This document shows positions 24,820 through 32,602 of a stretch of 64,000 bases of DNA, piece after piece (position 1 is the stretch's first letter; each line of letters begins with the position of its first letter). Position numbers and translations under genes: made by a program. Location: contig BNBP01000027.1 of assembly GCA_014656015.1 (NCBI GenBank), forward strand, positions 21,196 through 85,195. The letters run 5' to 3'. The notes under the pieces are model-generated. The model did not search any database. It worked only from the letters and a program-made list of their open reading frames with translations, and was not told the origin of the DNA. Source of the stretch: Streptomyces griseoaurantiacus. GTDB lineage: Bacteria > Actinomycetota > Actinomycetes > Streptomycetales > Streptomycetaceae.

Positions 24820-25644
24820 CTAGGGCGTCACCGCGAACGCCAGCAGGATCGCCGCCGTCAGTTCCGCGTCGCCCTCCGCCTTGATCCGGTCGGCCACCAT
24901 GTCCGCCGTGACCCGGCCGCAGGCCAGCCGCACGTACGTCTCCCAGTCCAGCGTCAGGCTCACCACCGGGCCCAGCGAGGGCGCGCCGTCTATCGACCCG
25001 CGCCCCTCCTCGTCGACCCGGACCGTGCGCAGGAACTCGACCGGTCCGTGCACGTCGATCACCACCGCCGAGCCGGGCGGCACCCCCGCGTCCTTGGCGA
25101 CGACCTTCGGCAGCGCGGCGAGCAGCAGGTCCCGGGTCACCTGGGCGCCCGGGGAGTCCAGGTTGCCGGGGCGGCCGAGGGCGGCGCGCAGATCCTGCTC
25201 GTGCACCCACACGTCGAAGGCCCGGTTGCGCATGGCCTCCTCCAGCGTCGGCTCGGTGCCGAGCGGGCCGCGCACCTTGGTGCCGGGGTCCCGCGACTCG
25301 TTCCGGAGCTGGCGGTTGCGGCGGATGATCGTGTACTCCAGCTCGGAGGTCATCTCCGGGCCGGTGTGGTGCCGGCGGACGTCGACCTGCATCTCCATGT
25401 ACCGCTGGTGCTCGTTGGTGACGTGGAAGAGGTCGCGCGGGAGGGTGTGGATCGGCCGCGGGTCGCCGAGCATCTCGCACTCCAGCCCGATGACGTGCGA
25501 GACGACGTCGCGGACCGACCAGGCCGGGCACGGGGTCCGCCGGTTCCACTCGCCTTCCACGAGCGGCTGCACCAGCTCGGATATCGCGTCGATCGAGTGG
25601 GTCCAGGCGTCGGCGTAGGGCTGGAGGGTGGGATGCAGACTCAC
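24820..25644 (-). CDS. Maleylpyruvate isomerase/mycothiol-dependent (DinB-like) family protein
   Basis: A 274-residue protein. GTG 25644 was chosen over a longer Arg/Pro-rich extension because GAGGGG precedes it and the domain begins directly. The N-terminal four-helix domain has TPCPAWSVRDVVSHVIGLE, the metal-binding MDMPI pattern in which this His and later His residues (VWVHEQDLR) bind a divalent metal. Mycothiol replaces glutathione in actinobacteria, and family members isomerise or conjugate substrates with it. The substrate is unknown. Divergent from the nitrilase-family gene. Confidence 0.8.
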   Translation of the reverse strand: MSLHPTLQPYADAWTHSIDAISELVQPLVEGEWNRRTPCPAWSVRDVVSHVIGLECEMLGDPRPIHTLPRDLFHVTNEHQRYMEMQVDVRRHHTGPEMTSELEYTIIRRNRQLRNESRDPGTKVRGPLGTEPTLEEAMRNRAFDVWVHEQDLRAALGRPGNLDSPGAQVTRDLLLAALPKVVAKDAGVPPGSAVVIDVHGPVEFLRTVRVDEEGRGSIDGAPSLGPVVSLTLDWETYVRLACGRVTADMVADRIKAEGDAELTAAILLAFAVTP

Positions 25645-25873
25645 GGAACGGGACCCCTCGGGCGGTCGGTGCGCGGGCAGTTGTGGCGGCGGCGGTCGCC
25701 GACGGCGTTGTCGGTGGACGGAATGCTGCTGCGGTGGCCCCCAGCGTCGTGTCAACGTCTGTCAGCGGGTGTCCAGACACGTTAAGTTACGCTGCTGTGG
25801 GGCACCCCGGCAGTGCTTTCGTGTGACGATCGTAGGCCCGGACGGACGGCTCGAATGCCAGGACGGTGGTAGT

Positions 25874-26695
25874 GTGCGCGCCTCCCTCATCCAGATCGGT
25901 GTAGACGAGGACGAATCGGTCGAAGCGCGCCGCGCTCGCGTCGCCTCCCTCGTACGGGAACAGGCGGGCGCGGATCTGGTCGTGCTGCCCGAGCTGTGGA
26001 CCACCGGGGCCTTCGCCTACGAGTCCTTCGCCACCGGGGCGGAACCGCTGCGCGGTCCGACGTACGAGGCGATGGCCGAAGCGGCCCGCGAGGCGGGCGT
26101 GTGGCTGCACGCGGGCTCGATCCCCGAGCGCGGCGAGGCACCGGCCGACGGCGGCCCGGGCGCCGAGGGCCCCCTGTACAACACCTCACTCGTCTTCTCC
26201 CCCTCCGGCGCACTCGCCGCCGCCTACCGCAAGATCCACCGCTTCGGCTTCGACAAGGGCGAGGCCGTCCTGATGGGCGCCGGCGACACCCTGGTGACCG
26301 TGACCCTGCCGGACACCACGCTCGGCGTGGCCACCTGCTACGACCTCCGCTTCCCCGAACTGTTCCGCGGCCTCGTCGACGCCGGCGCCGAGACGCTGGT
26401 GGTCCCGGCGGGCTGGCCGGAACGCCGCCGCTCCCACTGGACGCTCCTCGCGCAGGCCCGCGCGGTCGAGAACCAGGCCTTCGTCCTCGCCTGCGGAACG
26501 GCCGGGACGCACGCCGGGGTTCCCCAGGCCGGTCACTCGATCGTGGTGGACCCCTGGGGCGAGGTCCTGGCGGAGGCGGGCCCGGACGAGGAGATCCTCA
26601 CCGTCGACTTCGACCCGGCACGGGTGGCGAGGACGAGGGAACAGTTCCCGGCCCTGAAGGACCGCGTCCTCGGCCTGACCCCGCCCACCGTCTGA
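25874..26695 (+). CDS. Carbon-nitrogen hydrolase (nitrilase superfamily)
   Basis: A 273-residue amidase-type enzyme. GTG 25874 places the first strand (RASLIQIGVDE) at the N-terminus, as in homologues; longer in-frame starts exist. The Glu-Lys-Cys triad is visible: Glu in VLPELWTTG, Lys in YRKIHRFGFDKGE and Cys in ATCYDLRFPELFR. The latter resembles the omega-amidase/YafV and Nit groups, which hydrolyse omega-amides such as 2-oxoglutaramate or deaminated glutathione. Exact substrate unresolved. Cytoplasmic, single gene, terminator-like hairpin after it. Confidence 0.88.
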   Translation: MRASLIQIGVDEDESVEARRARVASLVREQAGADLVVLPELWTTGAFAYESFATGAEPLRGPTYEAMAEAAREAGVWLHAGSIPERGEAPADGGPGAEGPLYNTSLVFSPSGALAAAYRKIHRFGFDKGEAVLMGAGDTLVTVTLPDTTLGVATCYDLRFPELFRGLVDAGAETLVVPAGWPERRRSHWTLLAQARAVENQAFVLACGTAGTHAGVPQAGHSIVVDPWGEVLAEAGPDEEILTVDFDPARVARTREQFPALKDRVLGLTPPTV

Positions 26696-26715
26696 ACCCC
26701 ACCGCGGCCCTGTCA

Positions 26716-26733
26716 CCCGGGGGTTCCCCCGGG
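26716..26733. terminator. GC hairpin between convergent genes
   Basis: CCCGGGGG / CCCCCGGG arms with TT between, in the 60-bp gap between the convergent amidase and LURP-one genes. Confidence 0.5.
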
Positions 26734-26755
26734 GGCTCCCTCCCCAGGGCCCGCC

Positions 26756-27247
26756 TCAGTCCTCCCGTTCCTTCTCCGCGAGATGGATCGCGCACACCGC
26801 CACCGCGATCAGCAGCGCCGGGTCCGCGTCCTCGCGGACGATGTCCACGCCGTACGTCTCCCGGACGTGCAGCCACCGCCGCGAGATCACCGCGAGCAGC
26901 TCCCCGTCGTACTCGACGGCGAACTCCCGGTCGAGGATCTTGCCGCTGACGTCCAGCTCCGTCCCCTCGGCCAGCGCCACGCGGTAGTGGTTGCGCAACA
27001 GCGACAGCCGCTTGCGGCGGATCGTGGCGAGCGGCTCCCCGCCCCGCTCGATCACCATCGTGTCGCGCAGGGCGAACATCTTCTGGTGGATGTCGATCAG
27101 CACATTGCCCCGGGTGTCCTTCAGCTCGAAGGTGTCCCGCAGCCGCATCGCCTTCCCGTCGACGAGGAAGACCTTCTCACCGTGCTCGTCCTCGATCCAG
27201 TAGTCGTCACCGATACCGAGGAGCCGGTCGCGTACGAGGAATCTCAT
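26756..27247 (-). CDS. LURP-one-related (Tubby-like fold) protein
   Basis: A 163-residue protein. ATG 27247 is the family start (MRFLVRDRLLGIGDDYWI); the longer frame runs into unrelated DNA. The alternating strands (EKVFLVDGKAMRLRDTFEL, LSLLRNHYRVAL) match the LURP-one/DUF567 beta barrel with a C-terminal hydrophobic helix (ALLIAVAVCAIHLA). Family members are related to phospholipid scramblases and Tubby proteins, but the bacterial role is unknown. The region upstream of its start holds a decayed XRE gene. Confidence 0.85.
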   Translation of the reverse strand: MRFLVRDRLLGIGDDYWIEDEHGEKVFLVDGKAMRLRDTFELKDTRGNVLIDIHQKMFALRDTMVIERGGEPLATIRRKRLSLLRNHYRVALAEGTELDVSGKILDREFAVEYDGELLAVISRRWLHVRETYGVDIVREDADPALLIAVAVCAIHLAEKERED

Positions 27248-27312
27248 ACCCGTACGGCTTCCCCGCCACCGGGCCCGGGAAAGCGGCCAGTGGGGGCGTT
27301 CGCGGAGGTGCA

Positions 27313-27469
27313 CAGGTCAACGTCGAGCTGGTCTCCGGCTACCTCACGCCGACCCAGCCGAGCGAGGTTGCCCGCGTACGCGGACACATTCACGGAACTG
27401 GCCGAGATGGCCGTCCATGGGGCGAAGGCCCGCGCACTCATCACCAGCGCCATTCAGACCCTCGGGTGA
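27313..27469 (+). pseudogene. 3' remnant of an XRE/DUF5753 regulator gene
   Basis: Frame 1 reads VNVELVSGYLTPTQPSEVA from 27316. The next frame then continues LPAYADTFTELAEMAVHGAKA to ITSAIQTLG and a TGA at 27467-27469. Together these look like the conserved C-terminal end of DUF5753 (Scr1-type) regulators, broken by one frameshift. The N-terminal helix-turn-helix and most of DUF5753 are gone, so this is a dead fragment, lying next to small genes typical of such loci. Confidence 0.65.
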
Positions 27470-27558
27470 TGACCGTGCAACCTCATGCAATCTCCTGGGA
27501 GTTGCAGCTCGACCGTTCCTAGCGTGGTCGCTACACGGACGACACGAGGAGCGGGGCC

Positions 27559-27759
27559 GTGACGACGATCGCGTATGAGCAACCCCCGGTAGAGCTGCCG
27601 TTGCGCACAGACCCGGACCCTGCACCGGCGGCCGGCTGCGGAGTCTGCGCCGCACTGGCCGTCCAGCGTCGGGAAGCCCGTCACCGGGGCGACCACTCCA
27701 CGGTCAGCGATTGCAACGTGGAGCTTCGGAACCACCCGCACCCTGGGGAATCGGCATGA
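27559..27759 (+). CDS. Small conserved Streptomyces protein of regulator-associated loci
   Basis: A 66-residue acidic protein from GTG 27559, with GAGGAGCGGGG before it. It carries paired Cys (GCGVCAALAVQRREARHRGD) followed by STVSDCNVELRNHPHP. I recall this pattern in small Streptomyces proteins found beside XRE/DUF5753 regulators and DUF7848 proteins. No biochemical role is known to me. The stop overlaps the next ATG (ATGA). Confidence 0.7.
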   Translation: MTTIAYEQPPVELPLRTDPDPAPAAGCGVCAALAVQRREARHRGDHSTVSDCNVELRNHPHPGESA

Positions 27760-27984
27760 CCGTGAGGGCCGTGCTCCGGTACGCCAGCTACGTCATGCAC
27801 CGCCGCCACGGCGGAGACGACGGCCACGGCGCGGTGCCTGAACCCGGACTGTCAGTGGACTGCCGCACCGACCGGGGACGCGGACGTGTGCATGGACATG
27901 TGCATCGGGCACACGGGCCGGACCGGGCACCTGACCTTCCTGCGCGAGTTCTCGGAAGTCGCCGTGGTCGAGCGCGCCCAGTGA
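27756..27984 (+). pseudogene. Frameshifted DUF7848-like small protein gene
   Basis: Begins at ATG 27756 (MTVRAVLRYASYVMHRRHGG). The family-specific part (CLNPDCQW near 27835, then MCIGHTGRTGH and LREFSEVAV) is in the next frame and ends at TGA 27982-27984. Both halves look authentic, so a single-base indel about 27800-27834 has split the gene. The second half keeps the Cys-x4-Cys and Cys/His residues expected to bind zinc. Either a true pseudogene or a sequencing error. Confidence 0.65.
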
Positions 27985-27989
27985 GGGTG

Positions 27990-28706
27990 TCAGTCACCGA
28001 CCTGGTGTTCCACGCGGTGGCGGATGTACTCGTCCGGATGGGACCGGGCTATCGCCACGGCCGCGTCCACCAGGTCGTGCAGCTCCGGCGGATAGGCCGA
28101 CTTCCGGAGCGGCAGGCCCGGCAGGATGCGGCGCCGGACGTCCAGGTGCTCGTTGATCACGAACTCGCGAAGCGCGGTTTCGTACCACTCGGCCACCACG
28201 GTCGGGGCGTCGTCGGGCTCCGCCGGACCGGTGCCCGCGGGGTGCTCCGCCCGTACGGTGGGCATACGCAGGGGTAGAGCCGACCAGTACCAGGCATTCG
28301 CCGCGCCCGCCCGCTCGACGTCCGTGCCCGCCCGCAGGTATCCGAGCAACGAGGCTTGGACCCGCCCGCGCCCGAACGCGTTCAGCGCCGGTTCGAGGAA
28401 ATGGCGGTTGAAGCTCGGGTCGGGGTCGTAGACGGCTGCCTTGATCAGCGTCTCGAAGGACTCCTCGGAAAGGATCAGGTCCCGGCGGCAGGCCTTGTAC
28501 AGCGCCGTCCGAGCTTGGTTCACCCACGTTCGTGGATCGCCGGGCTGCGGCCTGTGAACGACGTCGAGCCCGAGGACCCGGACGACCTCCGCCACGCATC
28601 CGGCGAACACCTCCCTACGGCCCTCCACCGGCCCCGGCAGCGCCATGAACCCCTGCACCGTCCGCGCCGTCTCGCTGGCAGTCGTCTCGCCCTCGTCCGT
28701 AGCCAA
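27990..28706 (-). CDS. Conserved hypothetical protein, helical
   Basis: A 238-residue protein if it starts at TTG 28706, which has an excellent GGGGAGCGAAGG site. A later ATG at 28646 is possible, and the longest frame (from 28820) would overlap the divergent gene. Predicted mostly alpha-helical (ESFETLIKAAVYDPDPSFNRHF, AANAWYWSALPLRMPT, PELHDLVDAAVAIARSHPDEY). I do not recognise the family with certainty; a HEAT-like helical repeat is possible. It begins 75 bp from the divergent thioredoxin-NHL gene and may share its promoter region. Confidence 0.65.
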   Translation of the reverse strand: MATDEGETTASETARTVQGFMALPGPVEGRREVFAGCVAEVVRVLGLDVVHRPQPGDPRTWVNQARTALYKACRRDLILSEESFETLIKAAVYDPDPSFNRHFLEPALNAFGRGRVQASLLGYLRAGTDVERAGAANAWYWSALPLRMPTVRAEHPAGTGPAEPDDAPTVVAEWYETALREFVINEHLDVRRRILPGLPLRKSAYPPELHDLVDAAVAIARSHPDEYIRHRVEHQVGD

Positions 28707-28780
28707 CCTTCGCTCCCCTGTCGTAGGTCCTGCCGTAGGCGTGTGATCCGACGTTCGTACCAGGATGGCAAGCTTGAAGG

Positions 28781-30634
28781 ATGAACGATGCTGTCCCGGC
28801 GCCCACCCCCGCGCCCGCACCCCGCAAGCGTGCCCGTGTCCGTGCCCCCGAGCTGATCGGCAAGGGTGGCTGGCTGAACACCGGCGGGAAAGATCTCACC
28901 CTCGCTGACCTGCGAGGTAAGTGCGTTGTTGTGGATTTCTGGACCTTCTGCTGCATCAACTGCCTGCACGTCCTGGACGAGCTGCGGGAGCTGGAGGAGA
29001 AGCACCGGGACACGGTGGTGATCATCGGGGTGCACTCGCCGAAGTTCGTGCACGAGGCGGAGCACCAGGCGGTCGTGGACGCCGTCGAGCGGTACGGCGT
29101 GGAGCACCCGGTGCTCGACGATCCGGAGCTGGCCACCTGGAAGCAGTACGCGGTGCGGGCCTGGCCCACGCTGGTGGTGATCGACCCCGAGGGGTACGTG
29201 GTCGCCCAGCACGCGGGCGAGGGGCACGCGCACGCGATCGAGAAGCTGGTGGAGGAGCTGGAGGCCGAGCACGAGGCCAAGGGCACCCTGCGCCGGGGCG
29301 ACGGGCCGTATGTGGCGCCCGAGCCGGAGCCCACCACGCTCCGCTTCCCCGGCAAGGCGCTGCTGCTGCCCTCGGGGAACCTCCTGGTCAGCGACACCAC
29401 CCGGCACCAGCTCGTGGAGCTGGCGGCGGACGGGGAGAGCGAGGTGCGGCGGATCGGGTCCGGTGCGCGCGGCTTCGCGGACGGTACGGCGGAGGCGGCG
29501 GCGTTCAGCGAGCCGCAGGGCCTGGCGCTGCTGGAGGACGGGTCGGTGGTCGTGGCCGACACCGTGAACCACGCGCTGCGCCGCCTGGACGTGGCCACCG
29601 GCGGTGTCACCACGCTCGCGGGCACCGGGCGGCAGTGGTGGCAGGGCTCGCCGACGTCCGGCCCGGCGCGCGAGGTGGATCTGTCCTCGCCGTGGGACGT
29701 GGCCGTGTTCGGCGGCCGGGTGTGGATGGCGATGGCGGGCGTGCACCAGTTGTGGACGTACGACCCCGCTGCGGAGACGGTCGCGGTGGCGGCGGGCACG
29801 ACCAACGAGGGGCTGGTGGACGGTCCCGGCGCCGAGGCCTGGTTCGCCCAGCCCTCGGGGCTCGCGGCGGCCGGGGAGCGACTGTGGCTGGCAGACTCCG
29901 AGACCTCCGCGCTGCGCTGGGTCGACACCGAGGGCGCGGTGCACACGGCGGTGGGCACCGGTCTGTTCGACTTCGGGCACCGGGACGGGGCGGCGGAGCA
30001 GGCGCTGCTCCAGCACCCGCTGGGGGTCACCGCGCTGCCGGACGGCTCGGTGGCGGTCAGCGACACCTACAACCACGCGCTGCGCCGCTTCGACCCGGCG
30101 ACGGGCGAGGTGACCACGCTGGCCACGGATCTGCGCGAGCCCAGTGACGCGGTGGTGGTCGGCGAGGACATCGTGGTGGTGGAGTCGGCCCGGCACCGGC
30201 TGACGCGGCTGCGGCTGCCCGAGGAGGCGGTCCGGGTGGACGCGGTGGCGCACCGCACGCGGCGGGCGGCGACGGAGGTGGCGCCGGGGGCGCTGCGGCT
30301 CGACGTGATCTTCCAGGCGCCGGCCGGTCAGAAGCTGGACACGCGCTACGGCCCCTCGACCCGGCTGCTGGTCTCCTCGACGCCGCCGGAGCTGCTGCTG
30401 GCGGGCGAGGGCGCGGGCACGGACCTGGCCCGCACGCTGGAGCTGGACCCGTCGGTGCCGGAGGGGGTGCTGCACGTCTCGGCGATGGCCGCGTCCTGCG
30501 ACGACGACCCCGCGAACGAGTACCCGGCGTGCCATGTCCACCAGCAGGACTGGGGTGTCCCGGTGCGTGTCACCGGGGACGGTGCGGCGCGGCTGCCCCT
30601 GGTGCTGGCGGGGATGGACACCGCGGAGGCCTGA
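28781..30634 (+). CDS. Thioredoxin-like NHL-repeat protein
   Basis: A 617-residue protein from ATG 28781 (site GAAGG). Residues about 25-170 form a TlpA/thioredoxin-like domain with the redox motif Cys58-Ile-Asn-Cys61 (WTFCCINCLH). The rest, about residues 185-480, is an NHL beta-propeller with repeated units (GLALLEDGSVVVADTVNHALRR; GVTALPDGSVAVSDTYNHALRR), ending in a small beta domain. There is no signal peptide, so it is cytoplasmic. The combination is the NHLRC2-type architecture, whose physiological role in bacteria is unclear; disulfide or redox-partner chemistry is inferred. Confidence 0.9.
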   Translation: MNDAVPAPTPAPAPRKRARVRAPELIGKGGWLNTGGKDLTLADLRGKCVVVDFWTFCCINCLHVLDELRELEEKHRDTVVIIGVHSPKFVHEAEHQAVVDAVERYGVEHPVLDDPELATWKQYAVRAWPTLVVIDPEGYVVAQHAGEGHAHAIEKLVEELEAEHEAKGTLRRGDGPYVAPEPEPTTLRFPGKALLLPSGNLLVSDTTRHQLVELAADGESEVRRIGSGARGFADGTAEAAAFSEPQGLALLEDGSVVVADTVNHALRRLDVATGGVTTLAGTGRQWWQGSPTSGPAREVDLSSPWDVAVFGGRVWMAMAGVHQLWTYDPAAETVAVAAGTTNEGLVDGPGAEAWFAQPSGLAAAGERLWLADSETSALRWVDTEGAVHTAVGTGLFDFGHRDGAAEQALLQHPLGVTALPDGSVAVSDTYNHALRRFDPATGEVTTLATDLREPSDAVVVGEDIVVVESARHRLTRLRLPEEAVRVDAVAHRTRRAATEVAPGALRLDVIFQAPAGQKLDTRYGPSTRLLVSSTPPELLLAGEGAGTDLARTLELDPSVPEGVLHVSAMAASCDDDPANEYPACHVHQQDWGVPVRVTGDGAARLPLVLAGMDTAEA

Positions 30635-30670
30635 GCCGGCGGCGGCCCGTGCGGGGGGCGGCCGGCGGGG

Positions 30671-30706
30671 ACGCGTACGGGCGGCCGGGCGGCCGTCCCG
30701 TACGGG
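30671..30706. terminator. Imperfect hairpin between convergent genes
   Basis: CGTACGGGCGGCCG faces CGGCCGTCCCGTACG with a one-base bulge, in the short gap between the NHL gene and the DUF6458-like gene. Confidence 0.45.
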
Positions 30707-30964
30707 TCAGAGGCCGTAGCCGTCGCTGTAGCCGTCGCCGGTGTGATGGTGGTGGTGCCGTTCCTCCTCGACGACCGTCGTCGTGGGCGGCACCATGACG
30801 CGGCGGCGCCTGGCGATGCTGCTGAACGTGGTGACCCCGATAAGCCCGACGATCATGAGGATGAGACCGACGAGATCGAGGTTGACCCCGTTCATGTGCC
30901 AGTCGGTCGCGAACGTGAGTACGGCCCCCACGGCGATGAGGATGATGCATCCGCCCAGGCCCAT
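30707..30964 (-). CDS. Small two-TM membrane protein, DUF6458 family
   Basis: An 85-residue protein (ATG 30964; AGGGAGGGCAAT-like purine site upstream). Two hydrophobic helices (GCIILIAVGAVLTFAT and LVGLILMIVGLIGVTTF), then a basic stretch (ARRRRVMVPP) and a His-rich tail with five consecutive His before GDGYSDGYGL. The pattern is that of the DUF6458 family of actinobacterial membrane proteins. Function unknown; the His tail could bind metal. A much longer frame on this strand is a shadow of the aminopeptidase gene. Confidence 0.8.
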   Translation of the reverse strand: MGLGGCIILIAVGAVLTFATDWHMNGVNLDLVGLILMIVGLIGVTTFSSIARRRRVMVPPTTTVVEEERHHHHHTGDGYSDGYGL

Positions 30965-31119
30965 GAGATTGCCCTCCCTGTCGTGCCGGAACCTCCGGCC
31001 CCGTTCGGGTACCCCCGGGGCGCACCGGCATGCGGAACCCCGGCTCCCGTCCGCCGGGCGGGGGCGGAACGGGGAGCCGGTGGAGGGTTCCTGACGGAGG
31101 GTTCGGGGAGGGCGGGGGC

Positions 31120-32442
31120 TCAGCTCTCCAGAAAGGCCGTCAGGGCGCTTGCCAGCAGGTACGGGTCGGCGGCGGCGCACATCTCGCGGGCGCTGTGCAT
31201 GGAGAGGATGGCGACGCCGATGTCCACGGTGCGGATGCCGTGGCGGGCGGCGGTGATGGGGCCGATGGTGGTGCCGCAGGGCATGGAGTTGTGCGAGACG
31301 AAGGACTGGAAGGGCACGCCGGCCTTCTCGCAGGCGGCGGCGAACACGGCCCGGCCCGAACCGTCGGTGGCGTAGCGGTTGTTGGCGTTGACCTTGAGGA
31401 TCGGTCCGCCGCCGGCCCGGGGGTGGTGGGTGGGGTCGTGCCGCTCGGCGTAGTTGGGGTGGACGGCGTGGCCGACGTCGGAGGAGAGGCAGACGGTGGC
31501 CGCGAGGGCGCGTGCCCGGTCCTCGGGGGAGCCGCCGCGGGCGTGCACCGAGCGTTCGAGGACGGAGCCGAGCAGGGGTCCGTCGGCGCCGGTGTCGGAC
31601 TGGGAGCCGGTCTCCTCGTGGTCGAAGGCGGCGAGCACGGGGATGGAGGTGAGGTTCTCCGGCGCGGAGGCGGCGGCGGTGAGCGCGGCGAGGCCGGCGT
31701 GCACGGAGAGGAGGTTGTCCAGGCGGGGGGAGGCGAGGAGTTCCCGGTCGCGGCCGAGGTAGGCCGGCGGTTCCACGGGGTAGGTCATGAGGTCCCAGCC
31801 GGTGACCTCGCCGGCGGCGAGGCCGAGTTCCTGTTCGAGGAAGGCGATGAGGTCGCCGTCGCGCACGTCGTTCCCGAGGCCCCACACGGGCTGGAGGTGG
31901 CGCTGCTTGTCGAGCTGGAGGCCGTCGGAGCTGACCGAGCGGTCGAGGTGGATGGCGAGCTGGGGGACGCGCAGCAGCGGCCGGTCGACGTCGACGAGGC
32001 GGGTGGAGCCGTCGCGCAGGAAGACCCGTCCGGCCATGCCGAGGTCGCGGTCGAGCCAGGAGTTCATGAGGGGGCCGCCGTAGATCTCGACGGCGACCTG
32101 GCGCCAGCCGTGGGCGCCGCTGTCGGGCAGCGGCTTGACCCGCAGGTTGGGGGAGTCGGTGTGGGCGCCGAGGATGCGGAAGGGGGTGTGGGGGGCGGCA
32201 CCCTCGGGGACGTACCAGGCGATCAGTGCGCCACCGCGCAGCACGTAGCGGCCGCCGGTGCCGGCGGGGGACGCCGCCGAGCCCTCCGCGTCCCAGGCGT
32301 CCGTCTCGGCGACCTGGCGGAATCCGGCCTTCTCCAGCCGCTCGGCGGCACTCGCCACCGCGTGGTACGGCGACGGGCTCGCCGTCACGAAGGACATCAG
32401 GTCGTCGGTGTGGCCGCGGTCGAAGCGGGGGGATGTGCGCAT
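31120..32442 (-). CDS. apeB: M18 family aminopeptidase
   Basis: A 440-residue cytosolic metallopeptidase. It carries the dinuclear zinc motifs of the M18 (aspartyl aminopeptidase) family: LGAHTDSPNLRVKP (zinc His and following Asp), DHEETGSQSDTGADG (catalytic Glu pair) and the C-terminal HNSMPCGTTIGP with final zinc His near SMHSARE. It removes N-terminal, often acidic, residues from peptides as a tetrahedral dodecamer. Full family length, ATG start 32442. Confidence 0.93.
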   Translation of the reverse strand: MRTSPRFDRGHTDDLMSFVTASPSPYHAVASAAERLEKAGFRQVAETDAWDAEGSAASPAGTGGRYVLRGGALIAWYVPEGAAPHTPFRILGAHTDSPNLRVKPLPDSGAHGWRQVAVEIYGGPLMNSWLDRDLGMAGRVFLRDGSTRLVDVDRPLLRVPQLAIHLDRSVSSDGLQLDKQRHLQPVWGLGNDVRDGDLIAFLEQELGLAAGEVTGWDLMTYPVEPPAYLGRDRELLASPRLDNLLSVHAGLAALTAAASAPENLTSIPVLAAFDHEETGSQSDTGADGPLLGSVLERSVHARGGSPEDRARALAATVCLSSDVGHAVHPNYAERHDPTHHPRAGGGPILKVNANNRYATDGSGRAVFAAACEKAGVPFQSFVSHNSMPCGTTIGPITAARHGIRTVDIGVAILSMHSAREMCAAADPYLLASALTAFLES

Positions 32443-32468
32443 GGGTTCACCTTAACGACGGCGAAGGA

Positions 32469-32493
32469 CCCGCTCCCGGGGATCGGGAGCGGG
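32469..32493 (-). terminator. Hairpin after the acyl-CoA dehydrogenase gene
   Basis: Perfect 10-bp stem CCCGCTCCCG / CGGGAGCGGG with a 5-nt loop, about 110 bp beyond the dehydrogenase stop and before the aminopeptidase gene on the same strand. Confidence 0.55.
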
Positions 32494-32602
32494 CCCTCGT
32501 GAGGACGGTGTGGAAGTCGGACAGAGCGGCCCGCCCGGCGGTGCGGGCGGACCGGGTGATCCACCCGCGTAGCGGACGTGCCGACCTGCTGCGGACGGTC
32601 CG

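Noticed and set aside
28707..28820. Longer N-terminus for the hypothetical gene at 27990-28706
   Set aside because: It would overlap the start of the divergent thioredoxin-NHL gene and lacks a ribosome site, whereas TTG 28706 has a strong one.
30965..31885. Upstream extension of the DUF6458-like frame through the aminopeptidase region
   Set aside because: Arg/Pro-rich translation overlapping the M18 gene in another frame on the same strand; the family start is at 30964.
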